64,000 nucleotides of DNA from Treponema sp. (GCA_016286535.1 JAEESZ010000008.1:92475-156474); one strand, 5' to 3'. Numbered from the stretch's first letter, positions 53,848 to 61,742 are shown. Notes: a model not told the origin generated them from the sequence alone. Made by a program: numbers and translations.

Positions 53848-56067
53848 TCACCCCCAGGCTGCAGCAGATTCTCCGGCAGCACCTTCTTCATTTGCAGCTC
53901 CGCTAGAACCTTCTTCTTCATTTGCTGCACCACTGGCTCCACCTTCTTCTCCCTGCTGACCACCGTTTTCATTTTTTTTATTTAATTCCGGTTCATCTCC
54001 TGTCAGATAATCATCGATATTTACATCGTTATTGTAAGAAGTCTGATTTCCTGCATACAGATATAGTGTCTTTGAAGTAAGATCTTTAATATAAGTTTCT
54101 GTTACAGCCTGGCCTTTATCTGTATATGATACAACTGCATCCTTGGTTCTGGAAATACCGGCAACCTTTTTGTACAAGGCTTTTAATTCTGCTACTGACA
54201 TATTTTGAGGCAGCTTATAGGTAGAGTCCTTTGATTCAAAAACAGGGAATTTAACTTCTGTGTTTTCAAAATTCAAAACTACATCTACAAGGTTTTCTGC
54301 GTTATAATCAAGGCGGCTCTGGAAGGTAAGGGTATAAGAATTATTTTCCTGGTCTGTAAGCTTTATTGTTTTATCTTTATTATCTTCAAGAATATATGAT
54401 TCGTCTCCAATAGGAATAATATATTTGTCGTTTGAAATAAGGGCAATCTTATTTACAGTCTTTCCAAATAATTCATACTTTTGATACCCCTTGCGTTTTC
54501 CATATTTTTCAAGCTCTTTACATTCAAGCTTACGTTCATCAGAATCAGACCAGAGAGCAGCCTGCTTGTACCATTCTTTACCTTTTATAAAATCCTTCTG
54601 ATACTGATATTTATTACCTTTTAATTTGTCGCTGTTATAGATTGATGAATCGTTCTTAATAACCTTATCTGTGATTTTGTATGACCTTGGTGAATATTGG
54701 TTATCAATTTCTTTAAATTCCTTAAATTCCTGCTCTTTTCCTTCATCGGCTTTTTTAAATTCATAGGCATTTGTATAAGAATAAGAGCCATTAATATTTA
54801 CGGTCAGATAGTATTTTCCATCATATTCGGAAATTACAAATTTATGAGCATTGTCAGAGAGATCATCATCATTAATAAAGAAATAATCATGTCCCCAATA
54901 ATTTACAGCAGAGGAAACAACTTCATTTTCTTCGAAACCATAATAACTATAAACAGAATCTTTATAGTCTTCTGTAAGCTCACTATATGTTCTTAAAGAA
55001 TACTTATCAGAAACTTCAATAAATTCCTTATCCTTTATTTTTTCAGAATCTACAATTTCTGGAATATCAAGCATTTCTTCCTTTAATTCTGTTTTAGTCC
55101 AGGTAGAATAGGATTTATTGGTAATTATGTTTCCACAAATTGTATCTGACGGAGTTTTAAGGTTACAGGTTTTGGTTTCTACTTTATAAACAAGCTCAAG
55201 ACTGCTTCCCTTATTTGTTGCAGTAACATAGTTTCTTTCATTCAGTAAACCGAAATTATGCAGATTGTCATTTTGATCTGTTTTTGTGTTTTCATAAACA
55301 CTTGCATAACAATTTAAAAGCTTTGGCAGAGTAAATGTATCTGTGCTTGTTGGATCATAAGGATTATAAGTGTCTTGTTCTCTTTTAAAAGTATTGCTGT
55401 AGTCAAAAGTGAATTCAAGTCCCTGTGAAGTTTCTTTTACTTTTCCAACAGCAAAGGTTTCGTATACCTTATCGCCGCTTTGGGTTATTGTTTTATTAGA
55501 AGAGCCTTCTATTTCTGTACGCTGCTCGTAGCCGTTATCATATTCTTTTACATGGTCTTTCCAGGTTCGGCTAAAGGTTTCGTACCATTGAACTTTTCCA
55601 ACATAGGCATTGTTGTTTTTGTCTACATGCAGATAATACTGAGTCTGTAAGTATCTTTCTTTACTTTCATTTTGATCTTCATCATATTCTCTTACAAGTG
55701 TGGCATAAGTTACATGAGGATTTTCAGGGTTGGATCCCCCATTTCCGGATTCTGTTTTATGCTCATGGGTACAGGCGTTTAATTCTACTGTATTGTCTTT
55801 GTAGAACCAGGTAGTGTCTGTAAGGGTGTTTTGCTCCAAACTGCTATTACTGCCAGGACCTCCCTGACCACCCTGTCCGCCAGGACCACCTTGTCCTCCC
55901 TGGCCACCTTGACCGCCATTGCCGCCCGGCTCCCCTTGATGTTCTGTTGTATTGTTATCATGGTTATCGCCACCAGTAGGGCTTCCACATCCGGCAAATA
56001 ACATTGCTGAAAATGTTATAATTGCAGCAAACTTAAAAAATCTTGTTAATGAAAATGTTTTTTTCAT
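53848..56067 (-). CDS. Large lipoprotein with Gly-rich collagen-like N-terminal repeats
   Basis: The 739-residue product has the lipoprotein signal IITFSAMLFAGC, cysteine near residue 26, then a Gly-Gly-X low-complexity stretch (about residues 45-72, Gln/Pro/Asn in third place), a large Lys/Glu/Tyr-rich central part without recognised domains, and a C-terminal Gly/Ala/Glu repeat region (GGASGAANEEE and related units). The Gly stretch may act as a flexible surface stalk. Base composition in both end repeats is richer in G and C than the neighbourhood. An AGGAGGT ribosome-binding site precedes the ATG. It lies divergent to the two-component operon. Confidence 0.75.
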   Translation of the reverse strand: MKKTFSLTRFFKFAAIITFSAMLFAGCGSPTGGDNHDNNTTEHQGEPGGNGGQGGQGGQGGPGGQGGQGGPGSNSSLEQNTLTDTTWFYKDNTVELNACTHEHKTESGNGGSNPENPHVTYATLVREYDEDQNESKERYLQTQYYLHVDKNNNAYVGKVQWYETFSRTWKDHVKEYDNGYEQRTEIEGSSNKTITQSGDKVYETFAVGKVKETSQGLEFTFDYSNTFKREQDTYNPYDPTSTDTFTLPKLLNCYASVYENTKTDQNDNLHNFGLLNERNYVTATNKGSSLELVYKVETKTCNLKTPSDTICGNIITNKSYSTWTKTELKEEMLDIPEIVDSEKIKDKEFIEVSDKYSLRTYSELTEDYKDSVYSYYGFEENEVVSSAVNYWGHDYFFINDDDLSDNAHKFVISEYDGKYYLTVNINGSYSYTNAYEFKKADEGKEQEFKEFKEIDNQYSPRSYKITDKVIKNDSSIYNSDKLKGNKYQYQKDFIKGKEWYKQAALWSDSDERKLECKELEKYGKRKGYQKYELFGKTVNKIALISNDKYIIPIGDESYILEDNKDKTIKLTDQENNSYTLTFQSRLDYNAENLVDVVLNFENTEVKFPVFESKDSTYKLPQNMSVAELKALYKKVAGISRTKDAVVSYTDKGQAVTETYIKDLTSKTLYLYAGNQTSYNNDVNIDDYLTGDEPELNKKNENGGQQGEEGGASGAANEEEGSSGAANEEGAAGESAAAWG

Positions 56068-56120
56068 TCAAAACCTCCTTTGTTTTTATAAAGTTTATAC
56101 CTCTCAAAAATGGAAAACGA

Positions 56121-56185
56121 GGGAATTTGTCCCAAAAAACAGGGAAAAATTCCCGAAAAAAAATAAAAAACTGGGAATGAATCCC
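56121..56185. promoter_or_regulatory. Three GGGAA-N3-TTCCC-like palindromes
   Basis: GGGAATTTGTCCC (56121-56133), GGGAAAAATTCCC (56142-56154, perfect) and GGGAATGAATCCC (56173-56185) begin 21 and 31 bp apart, close to two and three helical turns. They lie in the gap between the divergent Gly-rich lipoprotein and the histidine kinase gene; the third ends by the kinase promoter (-10 box TATAAT at 56208-56213). They look like an operator array for a dimeric regulator, perhaps the response regulator encoded downstream. Confidence 0.5.
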
Positions 56186-56223
56186 GGTTTTCAAGGCTTT
56201 TGTGTGCTATAATAACACCAATC

Positions 56224-57324
56224 ATGAATAGTAAAATTAAGGGAAAATTAAAAAAGCTTTTTTCAATAGAAGCAATTCTTATATATTTTGGTCTGGCAGC
56301 TCTTTCGTGTTCTATATATTATAAAACCCGGGCTTCGGTCCTTTTTGCAGATTATGAAAGGGAAGCATTAAATCTGGTAATGCTTAATAACCGTATTTTG
56401 CTGGGGCAGATAAGTCCTTTAGAAATTAAGGAAAAATGCCAGCAGCTTGAAGATAAGTATTTTCCCTTTACATATTTTGATTTTTCCCTTGAAGATAAGC
56501 TTAATGAAATGCTTGCCCTTTTTAAGGAAAAAGTACAGTCCCCGGTAAATCAACAAAAGGAAGACAGCCTTGAAAAGCTTATTCTGGACTTTCAGAATGA
56601 AATTTCTAAAAAAGAAATAAGCCTTTACTTTGGTTATGACAGCCTTATGTATTGTTCTTCTTTACTGCTTTTAATTTCTATCTTGTGCATCATATTTAAA
56701 ACTGTAAAGCAGCGCAATCAGATAAAAAACCTGCAGCTAAGAAATGATGAACAGCAGAAGATGAGCCGCAACCTGCATGATGGAGTAGCCCAGGATTTAG
56801 CAGCTCTTAAGTTTTACATGCAGCAGGATGATAAGGAAAAATCTGATTTTTATGCAAATCAGGCTTTGAATGAAATCCGTTATCTTATTTCTAATTTTCA
56901 TCTTGATTTGTCAGAGGATTTTGAAAAAATAATAGGGCAGATTTTAAAAAGCTTTGAAGCAAACTACAAAATAAAGACAAGGCTTTATGTTGTTTCAGAT
57001 CATATGTCTGCCTTGTCTCAGAATATTCAGATGGAAATTATAAGAATTCTTCAGGAATCTTTAAGTAATATTGCCCGTCATGCCAATGCAACAGAAGTAA
57101 AAGTAAAATTTACAGAAATTGGCCCTGATTTTAAAATCATCATAAGTGATAACGGCATAGGCTTTGATCTTGAAAAGGTTGATGAATTAAATAAAACCGA
57201 TGAAAAAAAACATTATGGTATTCACAATATTCAGGAGCGTGTAAAGCTTATGGGTGGTAGTGTAGAATTTATAAATGATGGAGGAACCACAATTGCAATC
57301 ACAATTAAAAATATTATTCGTTGA
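56224..57324 (+). CDS. Membrane sensor histidine kinase, NarX/DegS type
   Basis: The 366-residue product has two membrane helices (about 15-32 and 140-158, YCSSLLLLISILCIIFKTV) around a periplasmic helical part of about 105 residues, then a HisKA_3 domain with His185 in KMSRNLHDGVAQDLAALKFY and a HATPase with EIIRILQESLSNIARHANAT, IISDNGIGFDLEKV and HYGIHNIQERVKLMGG. The input signal is unknown. ATG 56224 is chosen because TATAAT ends ten bases upstream. The 3' end overlaps the response regulator gene, so the two are translationally coupled. Confidence 0.9.
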   Translation: MNSKIKGKLKKLFSIEAILIYFGLAALSCSIYYKTRASVLFADYEREALNLVMLNNRILLGQISPLEIKEKCQQLEDKYFPFTYFDFSLEDKLNEMLALFKEKVQSPVNQQKEDSLEKLILDFQNEISKKEISLYFGYDSLMYCSSLLLLISILCIIFKTVKQRNQIKNLQLRNDEQQKMSRNLHDGVAQDLAALKFYMQQDDKEKSDFYANQALNEIRYLISNFHLDLSEDFEKIIGQILKSFEANYKIKTRLYVVSDHMSALSQNIQMEIIRILQESLSNIARHANATEVKVKFTEIGPDFKIIISDNGIGFDLEKVDELNKTDEKKHYGIHNIQERVKLMGGSVEFINDGGTTIAITIKNIIR

Positions 57325-58000
57325 TGACCACCCGGGCTTAAGAGACAGTCTTAGTTATCTGCTTGAACATAAAAATCCATCGTTCAAATTTTATCTTGCA
57401 GGAGACATAAAGTCTGCAACGGTCTGTCTTAAATCAAACAACGATATAGAAATTGCTCTTATAGATCTTAATCTTGATGGTGAAGACGGCCTTGATGTAA
57501 TTGATGCAATAAGGACTATAAAAAAGGACATAAAAATAATTGTTTACACAATGTTTAATGATCCTCTCCATATAAAAAAGTCACTTCAGAAAAATATTCA
57601 GGGCTTTATTACCAAGGATTCTGATGTAAGCGAGGTGGAAAAGACAATTTTAGCAGTTGAACAAGGGTCTTTAATTTATTGTAAGGAGGCTCAGAATCTT
57701 TTGTATGAGCTTTTGAATAATTCCAGCAAGAGTTCTTCAGGAGGCTTTTTTACAGGATCTGAAAGTGATTCAGATGAAAATCTGGATGTGCTTTATAAAA
57801 ACTATCGTTCCCTTACAAAAAAGGAACAGGAGGTTTTTCTTTTACTTGCTAAAAAAATGGATGTGTATGAAATTGCAAAAAGTATGAATAAATCTGTAAA
57901 GACAATTCAAAATAAAAAAACAATAATTTTTCAGAAAATGAATATAAGCGACCGGCTCGAACTTGTAGAAGCTGCTAAGCTTTTGGGAGTGCTTTTATGA
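57293..58000 (+). CDS. LuxR-family response regulator, partner of the upstream kinase
   Basis: The product has a receiver (LKILFVDDHPGLRDSLSYLL, phospho-Asp in IALIDLNLDGEDGLDVI, conserved Lys in GFITKDSDVSEVEK) and a LuxR helix-turn-helix at the C-terminus (LTKKEQEVFLLLAKKMDVYE continuing to VKTIQNKKTIIFQKM). It overlaps the kinase gene. The start is uncertain: TTG at 57293 has GGAGG eight bases upstream and is preferred; ATG at 57275 or 57278 would add five or six residues. Asn and Lys replace the more usual residues in the recognition helix, so target sites may be unusual. It may bind the GGGAA palindromes upstream. Confidence 0.9.
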   Translation: MQSQLKILFVDDHPGLRDSLSYLLEHKNPSFKFYLAGDIKSATVCLKSNNDIEIALIDLNLDGEDGLDVIDAIRTIKKDIKIIVYTMFNDPLHIKKSLQKNIQGFITKDSDVSEVEKTILAVEQGSLIYCKEAQNLLYELLNNSSKSSSGGFFTGSESDSDENLDVLYKNYRSLTKKEQEVFLLLAKKMDVYEIAKSMNKSVKTIQNKKTIIFQKMNISDRLELVEAAKLLGVLL

Positions 58001-58608
58001 TGAGAAATAAAAAAGATTTATCTGCCGGTAAAATTTTATATATAGCAGGTGTGATTTTAATTGCACTGATTGTAAACTGCTGCGGGGCTGTGCTTGCAAC
58101 AAAAATCCAGTTTCCTCTATATCTTGATTCGGTTTTGACAATTGGTGTTACTGCGGCAGGTGGCTTAATTCCCGGGATTATCTGCGCGGTTTTGTCTAAT
58201 GGAATTCTTTTTTTTCTGGATTATACAATGCTGCCTTTTATGAGCTGCCACATTTTAACCTCGCTTCTGGCCTGGCTGGTCTTTGTTCACGCAAGCAAAA
58301 AAAATGATTCTCTGCCTCTGCTGGAAAAAAATGAATCTTACGAAATTGATAGTTTTTTGTGGGCAGGTGTCTGGAGCGCCCTGAGCAATGCAATTCTTGG
58401 CAATATAATTGCTGACCTCCTTTTTGGTTCCAGAACAAACCGTCAGAATATTGAATGTACTGTGCATGGAATTTTTGTTGTTACAAGGCAACTGCGTTTT
58501 TCCACTTATCTTGCAGGTTTTATAGAAAATATTACTGATAAATTAATTAGTGCTGTTTTAAGTTTTGTTTTTTACGAAGTTTGCAGAAGAATTTATAAAA
58601 AATTATAA
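57997..58608 (+). CDS. Membrane protein resembling ECF-transporter substrate components
   Basis: The 203-residue product has about five or six membrane segments (ILYIAGVILIALIVNCCGAV; ITIGVTAAGGLIPGIICAVL-like; MSCHILTSLLAWLVFVHA; the middle NAILGNIIADLLFGSR; and a final helix before RRIYKKL). The order and the FPLYLDSVLTI to AAGGLIPGI stretch resemble ECF S-components or the MASE-type sensors derived from them. It starts four bases before the end of the response-regulator gene, so it belongs to the two-component operon and could supply ligand or sensing. Function is inferred only. Confidence 0.68.
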   Translation: MMRNKKDLSAGKILYIAGVILIALIVNCCGAVLATKIQFPLYLDSVLTIGVTAAGGLIPGIICAVLSNGILFFLDYTMLPFMSCHILTSLLAWLVFVHASKKNDSLPLLEKNESYEIDSFLWAGVWSALSNAILGNIIADLLFGSRTNRQNIECTVHGIFVVTRQLRFSTYLAGFIENITDKLISAVLSFVFYEVCRRIYKKL

Positions 58609-58611
58609 GAA

Positions 58612-58705
58612 GGGGGCGTTACGGGGGTGTCCCCCGTTGGGAGGGGGAGCAGAAGACCGCAAAGCGGGCTGACGCGAGGGGAGGGGCTCCTCCCTCCTGG
58701 ACCAC
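58612..58705. repeat. GC-rich structured intergenic element
   Basis: This stretch is far richer in G and C than all its surroundings. It contains a perfect hairpin ACGGGGG-TGT-CCCCCGT (58621-58637), a second small hairpin CCGC-AAA-GCGG (58657-58667), and a G-rich / C-rich pairing GGGGAGG with CCTCCCT (58678-58697). No T-run follows, so it is not a normal terminator. It looks like a dispersed repeat or a structured RNA. Confidence 0.55.
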
Positions 58706-58733
58706 CTAACACCTAAAACCTCATTAAAATCGT

Positions 58734-58762
58734 TTGACAAATAATACCATAGGAAATATAAT
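58734..58762 (+). promoter_or_regulatory. Consensus sigma-70 promoter of the flaA pair
   Basis: TTGACA (58734-58739), 17-base spacer, TATAAT (58757-58762): a perfect match to consensus, the best in the window. The leader of about 80 bases holds a hairpin CCGATAAA / TTTATCGG (58792-58823). Confidence 0.85.
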
Positions 58763-58850
58763 TGAAAGAGTTATAAAATTGACTTATATTGCCGATAAAG
58801 AAGGGAATAAATCTTTTTATCGGTTTGATAAAAGTTTCAAGGAGTTTTGC

Positions 58851-59609
58851 ATGAAAAGGGAACTTAAAGTTCTTATTGGTCTTGCATGTCTGTTTGTAAT
58901 AGGGTTGCCAGTATTCGCTCAGCCTAATTCACGCAGCATTGAGACATTTGTATTGGATGATTTTGATTCTGCCGGTTCGCAGAATTATATGTACAACGGA
59001 AAAACCTATAACTGGGATTGGGAAGTAGGTTCAAGCCGTTTTATTGCAGACGGATATCCAAAAACTGGATATTTTGAAGGTGTTCCAAATTCTTTGAAGC
59101 AGCTTCACAAGGGTGAAGATAAGGAATTTAAGGTATTTGGTGTAAAAACAGCTTTCAAACGCAAGGGTGATAACTGGTTTGAAGTTTATCCAACAGCAGA
59201 TGGAAAATCATTTGAAGTTCCTTTTGTAGGCGTTGTTTCTCAGATGGATTTCTGGATCTGGGGTTCTGGCTATAACTACTATCTTGAAGTTATGGTTCGC
59301 GATGCTCTTGGAACTGTAAAGGTTCTTCCTGCCGGAAGTCTTGCATTCCACGGCTGGAAAAATATTGTAATTAATATTCCTGGCTGGATTCAGCAGAGCT
59401 CACACCTTCGTTCTGGTCCTGAAAATCTTACATTCGTAGGTTTCAGAATCCGTACTGATGCTGAGGAATATGTTGATAACTTTGTAATTTACTTTGATCA
59501 GATTAAATATACTTCTAATTCACTTTCTTTGATTTACGATGGCTATGAGTTGAATGATGTAGATTTCGGTGATAGTTCTGATTCAGATGAAGTAGGAGAT
59601 GCAAAATGA
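58851..59609 (+). CDS. flaA: Flagellar filament outer-layer (sheath) protein FlaA-like, first
   Basis: The 252-residue product has a cleavable signal (residues 1-22, ending VFAQ) and the FlaA fold seen in spirochaetal periplasmic-flagellum sheath proteins: VLDDFDSAGSQNYMYNGKTY, GVKTAFKRKGDNWFEVYP, MDFWIWGSGYNYYLEVMVRD and GWKNIVINIPGWIQQS. Start at ATG 58851 is set by AAGGAG six bases upstream; the open frame runs back through the promoter. The last 4 bases overlap the second flaA gene. The C-terminus is acidic (DSSDSDEVGD). Confidence 0.93.
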   Translation: MKRELKVLIGLACLFVIGLPVFAQPNSRSIETFVLDDFDSAGSQNYMYNGKTYNWDWEVGSSRFIADGYPKTGYFEGVPNSLKQLHKGEDKEFKVFGVKTAFKRKGDNWFEVYPTADGKSFEVPFVGVVSQMDFWIWGSGYNYYLEVMVRDALGTVKVLPAGSLAFHGWKNIVINIPGWIQQSSHLRSGPENLTFVGFRIRTDAEEYVDNFVIYFDQIKYTSNSLSLIYDGYELNDVDFGDSSDSDEVGDAK

Positions 59610-60328
59610 AAAAGCTTGTAACTTTTAGTATTCTTGCTGTACTTGCGGCTGGTTTGGTTTTTGCACAGAACTCAAGCCTTCAGGAGCCTAACCCTGAAAA
59701 TGTTGGTGCTGATTCTGCTGAGTCTGCATTGCGCGAAGTTTCTGTAGATAAGTTTGAACGCGAAGGTTCATGGAACGTTCACATGTCTGCAGATGATGGT
59801 GTTATTACCAGCCGTCTTTTTGAAGGTAATCCTGCAATGAAGGATCCTCTTCCTGAAGATGAAGGTAAAGAAGATGAAGATCAGATGGTTCTTGGTGTAA
59901 GAGTAGACTTCTTCCGCCGCGGAAAGAACTCATTTACTATTAAATCTGGACGTCCTTTGGCTATTGAAGGTACAACAAAAACAATTTCTGTTTGGGTTTG
60001 TGGACGTAACCAGGATCATGAGCTTTATGCTCTCGTTCAGGACTACTTTGGACGCAACTTTGAGCTTTACATGGGAAGCCTTGGTTTCTCTGGATGGAAA
60101 AAGCTTATTTGTGTAGTTCCACCTAGCCCAGATGGAGAACATGGTATTGTTCAGAGCAGTGCTTACTATGGTGATAAGCCTGGTCTTAAGATTATTGGTT
60201 TCCGTGTAGACTGTAACCCAATGCAGGCACGTGGTACATACTATATGTATCTTGATGACCTTCGTGCAGTTACTGACCTCTACGACATGGAAAATCATGA
60301 CGAAGACGATATGGCTGATAACTGGTAG
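59606..60328 (+). CDS. Flagellar filament outer-layer (sheath) protein FlaA-like, second
   Basis: The 240-residue product shares the FlaA pattern with its upstream neighbour: signal LAVLAAGLVFAQ, LGVRVDFFRRGKNSFTIKSG, ISVWVCGRNQDHELYALVQD, GFSGWKKLICVVPPSP and the calcium-like acidic C-terminus YLDDLRAVTDLYDM. Both are probably exported through the general route and coat the flagellar core in the periplasm. The overlap ATGA couples translation. An intrinsic terminator follows 24 bases after the stop. Confidence 0.92.
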   Translation: MKKLVTFSILAVLAAGLVFAQNSSLQEPNPENVGADSAESALREVSVDKFEREGSWNVHMSADDGVITSRLFEGNPAMKDPLPEDEGKEDEDQMVLGVRVDFFRRGKNSFTIKSGRPLAIEGTTKTISVWVCGRNQDHELYALVQDYFGRNFELYMGSLGFSGWKKLICVVPPSPDGEHGIVQSSAYYGDKPGLKIIGFRVDCNPMQARGTYYMYLDDLRAVTDLYDMENHDEDDMADNW

Positions 60329-60352
60329 TAAAAGCCTTTAATCATGCAAAAG

Positions 60353-60384
60353 AAAGACCGTTCCAAGTGGAGCGGTCTTTTTTT
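60353..60384 (+). terminator. Intrinsic terminator after the flaA pair
   Basis: AAAGACCGTTCC (60353-60364), loop AAGT, GGAGCGGTCTTT (60369-60380), T-run. One T-G pair in a 12-bp stem. Confidence 0.92.
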
Positions 60385-60392
60385 ATGTTTTT

Positions 60393-61103
60393 TTATTTGT
60401 AATATTTTGAACGGCCTTTTGTTTCTACCTGTTCAATAAGACCTGCATGGGAAAGAACCCAGATAATCAGGTGTGCGTCGGCAGAGTGTTTTGGTATGGT
60501 TTGTGTTTTTTCTAAAGCCTGTTTGAGGTCCTTTGCACAGAAGGGCTTTTGGAGCGGGGGAAGAAGTTTTAAGTAATCTTCCGGCTTCGAAAAACGTGTT
60601 GTGTTTATTATTGTGTCGAGGCGCTTACCTGTTTTATTCCAGTTACGGCGGAAGCGGCGTCGGCCGTTTTTAGACTGAACCGGCTGGTTTGTGCGAACCC
60701 GTTCTTCTGTCATTTCTATTTCTACTACTTCCAGGGAAAAGTGTGGATTTGTGAGCAGAGGGTAGATGCCTGTAAGCTCTCGGAAAATACTGTAGATGCT
60801 GCCTTTTTTCGGACTTTTTCTTTTTGAAATTATTTTTCCTTCTTCATCCTGAAGCTCAATTCTTGTTATGAGTGGAACCGGATGAACTAATTTTACATTG
60901 TGTCCTTTTTCTATTGTATCAAGAATTTTTGGAAGCAGCTTTGCAAGATTTTTTGTCTGAATTTCAATTATATTTCCGTTTTTAGAAACAATGTCGTACA
61001 CATGGCCATACTGTTCAACTTCTGTCTGGCCGTCGTAAATCTCCTGGTAAAGGATTTTTAGAGAATTGTGTAGTTTGCTTTCATTTAGTGTGGAAAACCC
61101 CAT
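60393..61103 (-). CDS. PD-(D/E)XK nuclease-like protein with C-terminal winged helix, uncharacterised
   Basis: The 236-residue product has the sequence VYDIVSKNGNIIEIQTKNLA: Asp37, Glu47, Gln49 and Lys51 fit a D-(E/Q)XK nuclease core, preceded by Glu21 on a helix. KRKSPKKGSIYSIFRELTGI and LEVVEIEMTEERVRT are further conserved-looking blocks, followed by a basic patch (GRRRFRRNWNKTGKR). The last 70 residues (DYLKLLPPLQKPFCAKDLKQ to KGRSKYYK) read as a small helix-turn-helix domain. I do not know its substrate. ATG 61103 is chosen since the frame beyond it enters the intergenic region. It is divergent from mraZ, a terminator separating it from flaA. Confidence 0.65.
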   Translation of the reverse strand: MGFSTLNESKLHNSLKILYQEIYDGQTEVEQYGHVYDIVSKNGNIIEIQTKNLAKLLPKILDTIEKGHNVKLVHPVPLITRIELQDEEGKIISKRKSPKKGSIYSIFRELTGIYPLLTNPHFSLEVVEIEMTEERVRTNQPVQSKNGRRRFRRNWNKTGKRLDTIINTTRFSKPEDYLKLLPPLQKPFCAKDLKQALEKTQTIPKHSADAHLIIWVLSHAGLIEQVETKGRSKYYK

Positions 61104-61192
61104 ATACAGCGTGTCAAAGAGTATAGTATTTAACCGTATAAGTAAATTACAAAAAATCAAAAAATTTTTTTATTTATCGGTAAAAAAAAGCA

Positions 61193-61220
61193 TTGACTTT
61201 AGGAATTTTTGGTATAAAAT
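61193..61220 (+). promoter_or_regulatory. Promoter of the mraZ-rsmH-ftsL-murF operon
   Basis: TTGACT (61193-61198) and TAAAAT (61215-61220) are separated by 16 bases. The predicted start, near 61227, falls just before the first MraZ box. Confidence 0.6.
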
Positions 61221-61229
61221 GGTAGTTAA

Positions 61230-61264
61230 GTGGGAAAAAGTGGTAAAAAGTGGATGTAAGTGGG
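61230..61264 (+). promoter_or_regulatory. MraZ binding boxes: four GTGG direct repeats at 10-bp spacing
   Basis: GTGGGAAAAA, GTGGTAAAAA, GTGGATGTAA and GTGGGTATG start at 61230, 61240, 61250 and 61260. Direct TGGG-type repeats with 10-bp period in front of mraZ are the known MraZ operator. The last repeat touches the start codon region. Confidence 0.85.
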
Positions 61265-61265
61265 T

Positions 61266-61709
61266 ATGAATCTGTTAACTGGTGAATACAATAATACGAT
61301 TGATGACAAAGGCCGAGTCTCGTTTCCTGTAAAATTGAGAACAGCTGTTAATCAAAACGTAGTTATGGTTACCAAAGGTTTAGATCGCTGCTTATGGCTT
61401 TTTACTACTGAAGAGTGGGAAGCTTTTCAAGGGAAGCTTATGAGTAATGCTTCTATGATGAAAAGCCGTAGTCTGAACGTTGTACGTCACTTTATAGCGC
61501 CTGCACAGCCTGTAGAGTTTGATAAGAACGGCAGGCTTTCCATTCCTCAAAGCCTGCGTGAGTATGCGAATCTTTCTAAGGACTGTGTTGTTCTTGGAAT
61601 TGCAAAGTACATGGAGCTTTGGGATTCTCAAACTTACAAGGATTACCTGGCTGAAACCGAGGATTCGTTCCGCGATGCAGCTGAGGAATTCAACGACATT
61701 AATTTCTAG
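61266..61709 (+). CDS. mraZ: Transcriptional regulator MraZ
   Basis: The 147-residue product carries two SpoVT/AbrB-like MraZ repeats: TGEYNNTIDDKGRVSFPVKL with GLDRCLWLFTTEEWEAFQ, and VEFDKNGRLSIPQSLREYAN with CVVLGIAKYMELWDSQTYKD. It self-represses the division and cell-wall operon by binding the repeats upstream. ATG 61266 (MNLLTGEY) is preferred to GTG 61260, because GTG is part of the fourth operator repeat. rsmH follows after 33 bases. Confidence 0.96.
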   Translation: MNLLTGEYNNTIDDKGRVSFPVKLRTAVNQNVVMVTKGLDRCLWLFTTEEWEAFQGKLMSNASMMKSRSLNVVRHFIAPAQPVEFDKNGRLSIPQSLREYANLSKDCVVLGIAKYMELWDSQTYKDYLAETEDSFRDAAEEFNDINF

Positions 61710-61742
61710 AAAAAACTTTTTAAAATTAGGTGGGATTAAAAA

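Noticed and set aside
58609..58713. tRNA or rRNA fragment in the GC-rich gap
   Set aside because: No cloverleaf arms, no TTCGA-like loop and no CCA end can be read; the hairpins do not fit a tRNA.
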